Positions 23,538-32,188 of a stretch of 33,032 nt of DNA are shown here, piece after piece. Numbering within the stretch: the stretch's first letter is position 1; every line of letters begins with the position of its first letter. The position numbers were made by a program, and so were the translations under genes. Location of the stretch: assembly GCA_964508755.1 (NCBI GenBank), contig CAZDUZ010000007.1, positions 1 through 33,032 on the forward strand, given 5' to 3'. The notes under the pieces are model-generated. The model was not told the DNA's origin. It saw only the letters and a list, made by a program, of their open reading frames with translations, and ran no database searches. Source of the stretch: CAZDUZ01 sp964508755 (lineage in GTDB: Bacteria > Patescibacteriota > Dojkabacteria > SC72 > JAFGCJ01).

Positions 23538-24977
23538 TTAATCATGACGTAAAGCGACTATCGGATCTAACCGAGCCGCACGAACGGACGGATATAGACC
23601 CGCAATAAAGGCCACCCCTGTAGTAACTCCCATAACGACAAGTATCGAAGAAAGTGAAAAAACTGACACATCAAACGTTGGGTAATCCGCAAGAAAGGCA
23701 TCTATTACTTGAAACGAACCGATTGAAACACCTTGGTGAAGAACATAGTTAGCAACACTGCCAACTATATACCCAAATCCAATTCCTAACATCCCACCAA
23801 TCAATCCAAGCCATAGTGCCTCAGCACTAAAAAGCATGCTTATCGACAACCTGGTCGCACCGACGGCTTTCATTACCCCAATTTCTCTTGTCCTCTCATA
23901 TATCGCCATGAGTAGTGTATTTGCTATACCTATTGAAGCTACAAACATCGCCACAAAACCAAAGCTACTAAGTACAGCACTGATTACATCAAAAATAACC
24001 CCGATTTGGCCAATTGCTTCGTCAGTTATTGTTGAATCATATCCAAGTTCATCAAGTTTCATATCAACTTTAGTTACACTTTCGATAGTATCTGTTAAAA
24101 CAATTATCTCAAATGCTTTTTCGTTCTCTTCAAAAGTCTCGACAGGGATATTCTGAAGATACGCATTTAACTCATTGCTAATACCAGGGGTTACAAAACC
24201 TATTTGTGAAAATAGATTCTTTTCAAATACTCCCGCCACCACATATTCAAAATCTTTTGTATCTTCAAGGAATGGGACACCGTTTATTTCAAAATCTGAC
24301 AATGATTCTTGAGCTACCGCAATTCGAGACACATGAACAATGATTCTTTTTCCCACAAGATCTTCCCGAGAGATACCCCAAGACTCTGCATACCCCTCAG
24401 AAAGCACAACAGCGTTATTTTCTTGCAGAAGCGATGGATCATGAGCACTAAACGTTAACATTTCAAGAAATCCTTGGGGTACACCATAGAAGCTGACTTT
24501 CAATTTTTTATAATCATCCCCTTGTAAAGTAATGAATTCAGGATTAACAAATGTCTCAAAAGCAGCCTCTTTAACACCAGAAAGGTTTTGTATTTTTTCT
24601 AGATCTGAGGATTCCAACATAGACTCTTCAAGAATTCTCTCTGCCGCTGACTTCGCTTCTGCGTTATTTTCAGACGTGGATGGCTTAGCACTATCTCCCG
24701 TCTCGTTTACTTCTTCATCTTCATATTCTTGAATACCTTGTCCGAATCCAAAACCAAATGACTCCCCCATGTCTACCTGTTTTCTAACCGCAATAGTTCG
24801 CTCATTGGAAAACAAGGTTATTTGGCTGATCATGAATTGCTTCAGACCATTTCCAACCGAAAGCATGATTGCAATAAGAAATGCACCGACCATCATAGAA
24901 ATTATCGTAAGGCTCGTCCGCATCTTCTGACGGAAAAGATTCCTAAATGACATTTTGAATAAATTAATCAGTCTCAT
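23538..24977 (-). CDS. MacB/FtsX-type ABC transporter permease
   Basis: Membrane subunit of a MacB-like ABC system, which uses ATP to drive substrate extrusion or mechanical signalling rather than normal pore transport. 479 aa: an N-terminal amphipathic region and TM1 (FRQKMRTSLTIISMMVGAFL), a large extracytoplasmic domain of about 290 residues, and three C-terminal membrane segments with the FtsX-domain pattern YERTREIGVMKAVGATR and GLYPSVRAARLDPIVALRHD. The extracytoplasmic domain carries an acidic, low-complexity insertion around residues 80-115. A GGAGG Shine-Dalgarno lies 5 nt before the ATG, and the start overlaps the ATPase stop by 4 nt. Confidence 0.92.
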   Translation of the reverse strand: MRLINLFKMSFRNLFRQKMRTSLTIISMMVGAFLIAIMLSVGNGLKQFMISQITLFSNERTIAVRKQVDMGESFGFGFGQGIQEYEDEEVNETGDSAKPSTSENNAEAKSAAERILEESMLESSDLEKIQNLSGVKEAAFETFVNPEFITLQGDDYKKLKVSFYGVPQGFLEMLTFSAHDPSLLQENNAVVLSEGYAESWGISREDLVGKRIIVHVSRIAVAQESLSDFEINGVPFLEDTKDFEYVVAGVFEKNLFSQIGFVTPGISNELNAYLQNIPVETFEENEKAFEIIVLTDTIESVTKVDMKLDELGYDSTITDEAIGQIGVIFDVISAVLSSFGFVAMFVASIGIANTLLMAIYERTREIGVMKAVGATRLSISMLFSAEALWLGLIGGMLGIGFGYIVGSVANYVLHQGVSIGSFQVIDAFLADYPTFDVSVFSLSSILVVMGVTTGVAFIAGLYPSVRAARLDPIVALRHD

Positions 24978-25660
24978 TTCTTCCTCCCACCATTATCTTT
25001 AATAATATTTCCATCACGCATATGAAGAGTACGTCTTGCATACTTCGCATGCTCCTCATTATGAGTCACCAGTACAATCGTCACACCATCTTTAACATTA
25101 AGATCCTTCAGTAAATCCATGATATGTTCTCCACTCGCCGAATCAAGATTTCCGGTAGGTTCATCAGCAAGGAGAATTGAGGGTTTGTTAACAAGTGCTC
25201 TGGCAATAGCTACCCGTTGTTGCTGACCTCCCGATAGTTCTGAAGGTTTGTGTCCAACACGGTCAGAAAGTCCCATACGTTGGAGCATTTCTAACGAACG
25301 TGATCTTCTCTGTGAAGCAGAAATTCCACTAAAAATCATGGGCAATTCGACGTTTTCTAACGCGGAGAGTTGATTTTGAAGATTAAATGTCTGGAAAACA
25401 AATCCTACATGTTTTCTTCGATACAGTGCTTTTCCATTATCAGAAAGTTTGGTCAAATCGGTTCCTTCAACCTCTATGCTACCCTCAGTAAGAAGATCCA
25501 ATGCTCCAATTACATTCATAAGTGTGGATTTACCTGACCCTGATGGGCCAACAAGTGCGACAAATTCACCATTTTCTATTTGCAGAGATAGTCCATCCAA
25601 CGCTCGAATCGTTTCATCACCCATTCGGTAGATTTTGCTTGCTTTTTTGAGAATAATCAT
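24974..25660 (-). CDS. MacB/LolD-type ABC transporter ATPase
   Basis: ATP-binding subunit partnering the downstream permease. 228 aa from ATG 25660. Walker A GPSGSGKST, Q-loop in FVFQTFNLQ, signature LSGGQQQRVAIARAL, Walker B ILLADEPTGNLD and switch histidine in VLVTHNEEHAKYA. The N-terminus (MIILKKASKIYRMGDETIRALDG) has the layout of LolD/MacB ATPases. The start lies 4 nt after the stop of the MgtC/DUF4010 gene, and the end overlaps the permease start by 4 nt, giving a three-gene operon. Confidence 0.95.
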   Translation of the reverse strand: MIILKKASKIYRMGDETIRALDGLSLQIENGEFVALVGPSGSGKSTLMNVIGALDLLTEGSIEVEGTDLTKLSDNGKALYRRKHVGFVFQTFNLQNQLSALENVELPMIFSGISASQRRSRSLEMLQRMGLSDRVGHKPSELSGGQQQRVAIARALVNKPSILLADEPTGNLDSASGEHIMDLLKDLNVKDGVTIVLVTHNEEHAKYARRTLHMRDGNIIKDNGGRKK

Positions 25661-25664
25661 CGCT

Positions 25665-26936
25665 CTAGCTAAACAGATATACAAGAAGACTCATTATACC
25701 TGTTAGAGCCATCGCCAGCAAAGCTAGTCCCGCCTTTTTAAAGAATTCCTTCGAGCCAAACATTCTGGTCAAACCCATCTTGAAAAGAGTATTAGATATA
25801 ACCGCTATGATTATCGTAGTCCATGCAGCAGAAGCTGAAATGTCGCCATGGGAATACAATCCAACCATAGAAAGGGTAATTGCATCGACATCAATAAGTC
25901 CCGATACCAGTCCTAGAAATACAAATCCATACGAACCAATATCAAACATCATCATTGCCTTCGAAATAAATCCTACGAGCATAAAAAAGAAACCAAAAAA
26001 CAAGGCAGGCTTAAGCGCGAGCGGAGTACCTAACTTAATCGATACTTTTCGATTTTTCAGCTCATCCCTTTTTATCCAACGAACGGCAAAAAGCACTCCC
26101 ACGACTGACATCGCAAGGATAGGAAACATACTGCTTGAAATCATAGTAGAATCAACTACATAGACTTCAAAGAGAACTCGTATAGCCATAATGACACATG
26201 CACCGATTACACCAAATGCATAGGAATTAATTAACACTGGATTCCGTTTACTGTCTGCGGACATTGATTCAGTTACGGCAGTACTTGATACCATTCCTCC
26301 AACAATTCCAGTCAATCCTACACCATAACTCCCCCCAACTACTTTCGTTAGAACATATCCAAGAAAGCTTATTCCAGAAACAAATACAACCATAAGCCAG
26401 GTACGATAAGGGTTTACAGCATCTTCAACCCCAAAAACGGGAAATGAACGGTCAGGAAGTAATGGCAACACAACAAACGCCATCACGATAAACGTCAAGG
26501 CATCATACCATTCAATGGTTTGGGTTTCCCGGGCTAGTTTATGTAGACGGTCTTTCATCGAAAGAAGGACCGCAAGCACGACGGCAAGAATTACCGCAAG
26601 CTTTTGATATTGCGGATAGGTAGCCATAAATGAAAGCATGAACACCAGAAAAACGCTTAACTCGGTAGTCATTCCAATATGACCTTGAATCGCGGATACT
26701 GTGTAAGCCGATACAATAAGAAGAACAATACCGCCAAGAATGATATATGCAAACACCCTCCACTCCTCAGCGCTGAGTAAATACGAGCATATGGCAGCAA
26801 TAAAGCTGGTCAAGATATACGTACGGATACCAGCAAAACCTCTCGCTTTCTTTTGTTGATAAATTTCTCTCTCAAGCCCAATCAGCCCACCGATTGCAAT
26901 CGGTATCAAGAAACGGCTGAGTAATTCAGGAATCAT
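25665..26936 (-). CDS. MgtC/SapB plus DUF4010 membrane protein
   Basis: Polytopic membrane protein, 423 aa from ATG 26936 (a GTG at 26963 is an alternative). The N-terminal part has the MgtC/SapB signature FLIPIAIGGLIGLERE and ARGFAGIRTYIL; the second half carries the DUF4010 pattern TGIVGGMVSSTAVTESMS and later ALFFGFFF. About eleven to twelve membrane segments. Function of DUF4010 proteins is not established; MgtC domains are linked to magnesium stress and virulence in other bacteria. First gene of the ABC operon with a promoter at 26982-27010. Confidence 0.9.
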   Translation of the reverse strand: MIPELLSRFLIPIAIGGLIGLEREIYQQKKARGFAGIRTYILTSFIAAICSYLLSAEEWRVFAYIILGGIVLLIVSAYTVSAIQGHIGMTTELSVFLVFMLSFMATYPQYQKLAVILAVVLAVLLSMKDRLHKLARETQTIEWYDALTFIVMAFVVLPLLPDRSFPVFGVEDAVNPYRTWLMVVFVSGISFLGYVLTKVVGGSYGVGLTGIVGGMVSSTAVTESMSADSKRNPVLINSYAFGVIGACVIMAIRVLFEVYVVDSTMISSSMFPILAMSVVGVLFAVRWIKRDELKNRKVSIKLGTPLALKPALFFGFFFMLVGFISKAMMMFDIGSYGFVFLGLVSGLIDVDAITLSMVGLYSHGDISASAAWTTIIIAVISNTLFKMGLTRMFGSKEFFKKAGLALLAMALTGIMSLLVYLFS

Positions 26937-26981
26937 TCTAATTAACGAGAAACTTAGAAGCACTTTAGAACACGTCTATTC

Positions 26982-27010
26982 AGTCTAGCAATCAAAAGTA
27001 GTAAATGCAA
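26982..27010 (-). promoter_or_regulatory. Promoter of the MgtC/DUF4010-ABC operon
   Basis: TTGCAT (27005-27010), 17 bp, TAGACT (26982-26987), with TGC giving an extended -10. Predicted start near 26975. Confidence 0.65.
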
Positions 27011-27104
27011 TTATTCTTTTCCCTCCCCCTAGTAGAGTGCCACGTTATTAGTTATAGTTCAAGGCAGTTATAAGTGTATCTTTAGTTAAATAGTAATAAT
27101 CAAC

Positions 27105-27656
27105 ATGGCAAAAGCTATCGTTTCCAACCTGATCTGGATAGATCTCGAAATGACCGGTCTAGATGTGAGTAAAGACACAATTATTCAAGTTGCGGTTGTT
27201 CCAACAGACAATCAATTGGTAAAACTCGATCCTGGATTAGAAATAACAATACACCAACCTGATGAAGTTCTCGAACATATGGATCAATGGTGTATTGAAC
27301 ATCATGGGAAATCTGGGCTTACTGAAAAATCAAGAGAATCAACAATCTCCATGTCACAAGCAGAGGAAAGAATTCTTGAGTATGTGAGGCTCTTCGTTCC
27401 TTCTCAGAAAGGAATACTGTGTGGAAACAGTGTCCATAATGACCGATATTTCCTGATGCAACACATGCCCACACTTCATTCATATTTCCATTACCGCACT
27501 ATTGATGTAACTACGGTGAAAGAACTAGTACGCCGATGGTTTCCGGAAACACCGTTACATGTTGGTAGAGACCTCCACCAATCATTAAGTGACATAGATG
27601 ATTCGATAGAGGAGTTGAAATACTACAGAAAAATGGTATTCAAGGATATACCGTAA
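27105..27656 (+). CDS. orn: Oligoribonuclease
   Basis: DEDDh 3'-5' exoribonuclease that finishes RNA decay by degrading 2-5-mers, 183 aa, usual length. Exo I LIWIDLEMTGLDV (D, E), Exo II GNSVHNDRYFLMQHMP, Exo III in HQSLSDIDDSIEELKYY (H, D), plus YRTIDVTTVKELVRRWFPE. It has no Shine-Dalgarno sequence before the ATG. It lies alone on the plus strand, diverging from the ABC operon and converging with the GNAT-like gene. No convincing promoter could be placed in the 141-nt upstream gap. Confidence 0.96.
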   Translation: MAKAIVSNLIWIDLEMTGLDVSKDTIIQVAVVPTDNQLVKLDPGLEITIHQPDEVLEHMDQWCIEHHGKSGLTEKSRESTISMSQAEERILEYVRLFVPSQKGILCGNSVHNDRYFLMQHMPTLHSYFHYRTIDVTTVKELVRRWFPETPLHVGRDLHQSLSDIDDSIEELKYYRKMVFKDIP

Positions 27657-27676
27657 TGCTACTAATGCAAACATAA

Positions 27677-28243
27677 CTAAGGTACATACTCCAACAACAC
27701 AAAATCCTCATCAATTTCCGTCCTTTGAACAAAACCAGCGTCTAAGTAGGGCTCTGCACTTCCGCTTGAATTTACTTTTTTAATTATACTATTTTTTAGA
27801 ACAGCTGCTTGGATGCACGGATACTGTATCTTTTCCTTATCCAATCGATGTATCATTTCTCGCAAAAGTTCAACTTTGACTCCGTGACTATTCTCTTTTG
27901 ATTGAAGACATGCCACAAACCACTTGTCATTTCGAGTTGAACCTTCCTTTAAGTCCTCAAGATAAGGAAATGCTCGCTTCGGACCAAATTGTAATAATCC
28001 TATCAGATGCTGACTTTCTTCATAAGCAAGAAGGTAACCATAATTATTACGTGAGGATTCGGTTATAAAAGTATCTTTTACTATTTCAAATTTGCTCCCT
28101 ATAAATTCCGTCTTTGTAAATCCAGCTCTTTCGTTTTTCTTCATGATCCACCACACGCATTCTTTACAATTGTGCTCTGGTTTATTATGAAGCAGGCACT
28201 GCGTTGGCAACTCTACTTTACTCACTGCAAGTTTAAAAATCAT
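27677..28243 (-). CDS. GNAT-like acetyltransferase with N-terminal Cys/His cluster
   Basis: 188 aa. The central and C-terminal parts resemble GNAT N-acetyltransferases: YLLAYEESQHLIGLLQFGP as strands, WFVACLQSKENSHGVKVELL for the acetyl-CoA region (the usual R/QxxGxG/A is not clear), and EPYLDAGF near the end. The N-terminus holds CLLHNKPEHNCKECVW, a Cys/His-rich motif that could bind zinc. Substrate unknown. It follows the zinc-ribbon gene by 18 nt on the same strand, so the two are probably one operon. Family assignment is moderate. Confidence 0.65.
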   Translation of the reverse strand: MIFKLAVSKVELPTQCLLHNKPEHNCKECVWWIMKKNERAGFTKTEFIGSKFEIVKDTFITESSRNNYGYLLAYEESQHLIGLLQFGPKRAFPYLEDLKEGSTRNDKWFVACLQSKENSHGVKVELLREMIHRLDKEKIQYPCIQAAVLKNSIIKKVNSSGSAEPYLDAGFVQRTEIDEDFVLLEYVP

Positions 28244-28261
28244 CAGGTTTATTAGTAAAAC

Positions 28262-28993
28262 TTACCGCGGAATAGCAGTCTGACCTTTAACCGCTTCACT
28301 TTCATATACAAAGGCAGGAATCCTCCAATTATTTTTGCATACCCCGCAGTACCACTCATGAGGTTTTTCCTCAAACATTCTGTCAGAAATAGCTTTCCAA
28401 GCAAATGTGTTACTCATAAGGGAAATTCCTTTCCGATCATCTTTAAAAAAGTTCTTAGGAATCACAAATCCCCCTAATCCACATTTCGGACAATGTGATT
28501 CAAGAACTTTTTTCCCGCATGACGGACACTGAACCAAGTAGGGAAAAAAGCTTGGTGGTACATAACGAATTTCTGCATTACAAAAAGGACAGTCCATTAC
28601 GAGCATGTTATCCTTGTCAGCATTAAACAAAAATACTGGTGAATCAGCAGAGAAAGTACGATCTTCCATTTCTAATTTGGGAACATTTTTCTTAGCATCA
28701 TCAATAAATGAATAATATGACAAGGCGTCAAGATCTTTTTCTAAGCGAAAAAGTGAAATAATCAATTGCCGCTTAGACCGAAGATGCATAATCTTAAGAT
28801 CAGAAAATGCAGCCATCAAACTCACAGAACCAACAGGTGTTACGTTAATTGTTGTCCCTGATTTGTAAGTAATAATTAAATCTCCTGCAACCTCATATAA
28901 TTTTAAACTTTCAATGTCACTAAAGTGTATTCTTGCTTTCCAAAATGAATATTTAATGGTTAGTACATCTATATCAAAGTTAAGATTTTTCAT
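28262..28993 (-). CDS. Uncharacterised protein with zinc ribbons
   Basis: 243 aa, no membrane segment. The first half looks like a PH- or beta-rich domain (ARIHFSDIESLKLYEVAGDLIITYKSG broken into strands; reading in two parts shows a strand ladder). The second half has three to four CxxC knuckles: CPFC, CPSC, CPKC and CGVC, giving two zinc ribbons. Function not recognised. The adjoining GNAT-like gene, 18 nt downstream, also has a Cys/His cluster, suggesting a joint zinc-linked role. The two ribbons could bind RNA or a protein partner. Confidence 0.7.
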   Translation of the reverse strand: MKNLNFDIDVLTIKYSFWKARIHFSDIESLKLYEVAGDLIITYKSGTTINVTPVGSVSLMAAFSDLKIMHLRSKRQLIISLFRLEKDLDALSYYSFIDDAKKNVPKLEMEDRTFSADSPVFLFNADKDNMLVMDCPFCNAEIRYVPPSFFPYLVQCPSCGKKVLESHCPKCGLGGFVIPKNFFKDDRKGISLMSNTFAWKAISDRMFEEKPHEWYCGVCKNNWRIPAFVYESEAVKGQTAIPR

Positions 28994-29135
28994 CGGAAAA
29001 CATTTTAATTTAATTGTTGCAAGAAGATGCGCGAAATACGTTTTCGAGTTATTTCCCTTTACCCACTACTCCAACCATATTATCACTTATACCCATTCTC
29101 TGTAACACGATATTATTTTTTACGTTTAGAAAAAT

Positions 29136-30767
29136 ATGATTAAGCATATACAAAACGTAGCTAAAAAAGTAACAATTATTGGTATTGGAGGAGAACTAAC
29201 CCAAAGAATAGCGATATATTTGCACCTTCTGGGAAAAACTATCGTTGGATATGATCAGTCAAAAAGTAAAGTTACCAGAAGTATCGAAAATCTGGGCATA
29301 TTTATTCATTACGGAAATCCTGTTTGCATACTCGAAACTGATCTTGTAATTTACTCCTCCGCAATTCCAATTAACGTTGTATCCCGAATACAGAATAATT
29401 ACGAAAAGAGACATAAAAGGTCTATTCCCATTATCGAATCTGGTGCATTTGTGCATGATCTCCTTACCCAAAAAGAACAAGGACTACTAACGAAGAAAGA
29501 GAACACAGCTTTGATTAGAAGTTCCCTTGCACCACTTTATTCTCTCGATGTATCTGGAATTAAAATGATTGGAGTCACCGGTACCGATGGGAAAAGCACG
29601 GTATGCGAAATGATCTTTTTTGCACTTTCCCAAATGGGGTATCAGGTCGGTTTAATTTCAACACTTGGCTGTCGAATTGGAAAGGAATTACTATCTACAG
29701 GATTACATACGACAACCACTTCTCAGCAAAAACTATTCTCATTGCTTGAAACAATGAAGAGAAAAAAGTGCACTCATATAATAGTCGAATGCACATCACA
29801 GGGATTATTCATGGGTCGACTTACCCCTCTCAAATTTGATATTGCTGTATTCACCAACATAACCCGTGACCACTTCAACTATCACTATAACTGGAAATCA
29901 TACACAGAAGCGAAAGCCTTGCTCATTACCAAGCATTTAAAACAGGAAGGGTCTTTGATACTGAATAAGGATGACTCAAAATCCTATGAATATCTCTCTT
30001 TAATTAAAAAGCCTACTTTTAGTTACTCTATTAACCCGAAAAATTTAAGAATGTCTGAAGATGTCATTACCGCTAAGCCATTACCCTTACGAACCGAAAA
30101 CGTCTATTCTTACAAAGGCAAAGAATATAGACTTCAAATCATCGGGACCTACAATATCTCTAACGCACTTGCTACTGCTGCAACACTACAGGTATTAGGA
30201 GTACCTGTAGAGGAAACGTTAATACAACTTAGCGCATTTCCGGGATTACGTGGCAGAATGCAGGTTCTTCAAAGCACTCCATTTACGGTAATAATTGATT
30301 TTGCACATACCTCGAACGCATTAAAAAAAGCGCTCATCACCGCACGATCATTGTTACATTCAAAGGGAAGGCTAATTCTTGTATTTGGATGTGCCTCGCA
30401 AAGGGATGATGGTAAACGGTTATTAATGGGAAAAATTGCTAAAAAATATGCTGATGTCACCATTCTTACGGCGGAAGATCCTCGCCAGGAGTGCCTCAAA
30501 GCGATTAATGATCAGATAGTATATGGGTGGAATGAAGTAGTTTTTTCTAACAACCGATCACTAATTCGATTTGATGATGACCGAGAAAAGGTAGCCATAA
30601 GAAGAAAGGCTATACAGAAAGCATTGTCGCTTGCAACAGGAGGAGATGTCGTACTCATCACCGGTAAAGGTCATGAAAACAGTCTTTGCTTCGGTACTAG
30701 GGAGTATTCATGGTCAGATATTAGAGAAACAAAGGGGTTGCTTAAGAAAATTCACCAGACAAGTTGA
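29136..30767 (+). CDS. MurE-type Mur ligase with MurC-like N-domain
   Basis: ATP-dependent Mur ligase, 543 aa, probably adding the third residue in peptidoglycan peptide synthesis, or a related ligation. Residues 1-110 resemble the MurC Rossmann-type domain: VTIIGIGGELTQRIAIYLH, VGYDQSKSKVT, DLVIYSSAIPINV, where ordinary MurE has an unrelated N-domain. From residue 144 the central and C-terminal domains are MurE-like: P-loop GTDGKST (149-155, usually GTNGKT), VECTSQGL (usually EVSSHGL), FTNITRDHFNYH, YTEAKALL with the carbamylated-lysine position, GLRGRMQ, VIIDFAHTSNALK, VFGCASQRDDGKR and AEDPRQE, where MurE usually has DNPR (meso-DAP type). GKGHEN closes the site. Standalone gene on the plus strand. 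Substrate assignment is inference. Confidence 0.85.
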   Translation: MIKHIQNVAKKVTIIGIGGELTQRIAIYLHLLGKTIVGYDQSKSKVTRSIENLGIFIHYGNPVCILETDLVIYSSAIPINVVSRIQNNYEKRHKRSIPIIESGAFVHDLLTQKEQGLLTKKENTALIRSSLAPLYSLDVSGIKMIGVTGTDGKSTVCEMIFFALSQMGYQVGLISTLGCRIGKELLSTGLHTTTTSQQKLFSLLETMKRKKCTHIIVECTSQGLFMGRLTPLKFDIAVFTNITRDHFNYHYNWKSYTEAKALLITKHLKQEGSLILNKDDSKSYEYLSLIKKPTFSYSINPKNLRMSEDVITAKPLPLRTENVYSYKGKEYRLQIIGTYNISNALATAATLQVLGVPVEETLIQLSAFPGLRGRMQVLQSTPFTVIIDFAHTSNALKKALITARSLLHSKGRLILVFGCASQRDDGKRLLMGKIAKKYADVTILTAEDPRQECLKAINDQIVYGWNEVVFSNNRSLIRFDDDREKVAIRRKAIQKALSLATGGDVVLITGKGHENSLCFGTREYSWSDIRETKGLLKKIHQTS

Positions 30768-30785
30768 TTACCGTTGTTCAGTTCA

Positions 30786-30858
30786 TGAGCGCGCAGGGAA
30801 TCGAACCCTGAACCTAGCGGTTAAGAGCCGCTTGCTCTGCCAGTTGAGCTACGCGCCC
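30786..30858 (-). tRNA. tRNA-Lys(CTT)
   Basis: Complete cloverleaf on the minus strand: acceptor GGGCGCG/CGCGCTC with one G-U pair and A discriminator, D-arm GTAGCTCAACTGGCAGAGC, anticodon stem AGCGG/CCGCT with loop CTCTTAA (anticodon CTT, positions 30823-30825), and T-loop GGTTCGATTCC. 73 nt, the 3' CCA is not encoded. The gene follows recO by about 100 nt in a separate transcript (extended -10 at 30877-30885) and lies convergent with the Mur ligase gene. Confidence 0.96.
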
Positions 30859-30876
30859 GTAATATATGTAGTAAAA

Positions 30877-30885
30877 ACTATACCA
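30877..30885 (-). promoter_or_regulatory. Promoter -10 for tRNA-Lys
   Basis: Extended -10 TGGTATAGT on the minus strand; -35 weak. Start predicted near 30870, about 12 nt before the mature tRNA 5' end. Confidence 0.5.
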
Positions 30886-30959
30886 CAAGAACTTCTACTA
30901 TTACGACCGCGCAATTATAGATCCTTAAGCCTCATAGGTAAAGGAAAGCTTCTGAAATG

Positions 30960-31484
30960 CTAGATCCCCTGCTCCACAATCTTCCTTACATACTTTTTTA
31001 GAATCTCGAGTCCTTTTGTCATATCTGAAGATAATTTCGCTTCCTGCTCTTCCGAGAGAAATCCTAATTGTTTTAGCATCGTACACGCAGTAACAAATGT
31101 ATCTATCTCTGTGTGTTCACTTTTAATGAACCGTTCAGCTATAGAATAAAGCCTTCCATCAGGATCTTCTTCTGCGGTAAGTTTGTTAAGAACCAATACG
31201 ATAAAGCCCATCCGTTCAAGGAGAACAGGATCTAATTCAGTAGGATCAATAATCATGTCACTCTCAGCTTCGGACAAGATATCCAAATTCCGACCCTCTG
31301 CACAAAGCACCCTACATAGATTAAACGTTCCCAAATGGCCACGTTTACGACTGGTTAATTTCCTCACACCACGAGCAACGGCACGAAATTTTCCTCTTCT
31401 CTTACCGAAAAAGGTATAAATCCGATCTCCTTCACCAATATCTTTCGCAGCAAGAACAATGACTTCATCTCGGTATAATGCCAT
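30960..31484 (-). CDS. recO: DNA repair protein RecO, short form
   Basis: RecO mediates loading of RecA on SSB-coated DNA and annealing in the RecFOR pathway. 174 aa, against about 240 for E. coli. The OB-fold N-terminus is clear: MALYRDEVIVLAAKDIGEGD, IYTFFGKRRGKFRAVARGVRK and SRKRGHLGTFNLCRV. The C-terminal helical region is shortened and there is no CxxC zinc finger. Short RecO proteins are common in small genomes. It lies 26 nt downstream of the sugar transferase gene, so it is probably at the end of that operon. No Shine-Dalgarno sequence. Confidence 0.85.
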   Translation of the reverse strand: MALYRDEVIVLAAKDIGEGDRIYTFFGKRRGKFRAVARGVRKLTSRKRGHLGTFNLCRVLCAEGRNLDILSEAESDMIIDPTELDPVLLERMGFIVLVLNKLTAEEDPDGRLYSIAERFIKSEHTEIDTFVTACTMLKQLGFLSEEQEAKLSSDMTKGLEILKKYVRKIVEQGI

Positions 31485-31510
31485 GAATTCTTTAGTTCAT
31501 TAATAATTCA

Positions 31511-32188
31511 TTACCACGCACCTTTTCTCGTAACGACAACCCAAGGAGTCTTTAACAAAATTTTCAAATCCAAGAAAGGACTCCGTTTCATTATATACTC
31601 ATGATCCAACCTCACCCGTCCCTCAAGATCAATATCATTTCGTCCATTTACCTGCCACAACCCGGTAATTCCCGGTGTGACTGACATAACCTCATGTATC
31701 ATAATTGAATACCCTTTTCCCCATTCTTCTATCTCAGTTATTTCATTTGGAAGATATGGTCGAGGTCCGACAAGACTCATATCTCCCTTTAAAACATTAA
31801 ATAACTGTGGTAATTCATCAATATCACAGCTTCTCAAAATCTTGCCTACGCGGGTAATACGTGGATCTTGTTTGAGAGGAATTTTTCGATTCTTTGTATG
31901 CTTTGATTTCAGTTTTCGAAACCTCTCGTTTTTCATATATATTTCATCTGCCTGAGGTACCATTGTTCTAAACTTATACATACGAAAGAGACGTCTAGCT
32001 TTTCCTAACCGCAAGGGTAAGTCCAGAAGAACACTCCCACCTGTACCGTCACTCTTTACTAACAAAGCAGCGAGAAAAAGAATAGGAATGAATAAAAGTA
32101 TCAATGCTAATGAAACGAGAAAATCTACTAATCGCTTAAAATTGTTATACCAAGCCAGTTCTGTTAGATGGCTATGATCATTCTTCAA
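31511..32188 (-). CDS. Undecaprenyl-phosphate sugar phosphotransferase (WcaJ/PglC type)
   Basis: Monotopic polyprenyl-phosphate glycosyl-1-phosphate transferase that starts surface polysaccharide or glycoprotein glycan synthesis. 225 aa: a membrane helix (LVDFLVSLALILLFIPILFL), then the catalytic domain with RMYKFRTMVPQAD, the DPRITRVGKILRSCDIDELP stretch, NVLKGDMSLVGPRP and SVTPGITGLWQVNGRND. Length matches the minimal WcaJ-type domain without the N-terminal transmembrane part. The start is a TTG at 32188 overlapping the GT4 stop codon; no other initiation codon fits the start well. Second gene of the right-hand GT operon. Confidence 0.92.
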   Translation of the reverse strand: MKNDHSHLTELAWYNNFKRLVDFLVSLALILLFIPILFLAALLVKSDGTGGSVLLDLPLRLGKARRLFRMYKFRTMVPQADEIYMKNERFRKLKSKHTKNRKIPLKQDPRITRVGKILRSCDIDELPQLFNVLKGDMSLVGPRPYLPNEITEIEEWGKGYSIMIHEVMSVTPGITGLWQVNGRNDIDLEGRVRLDHEYIMKRSPFLDLKILLKTPWVVVTRKGAW

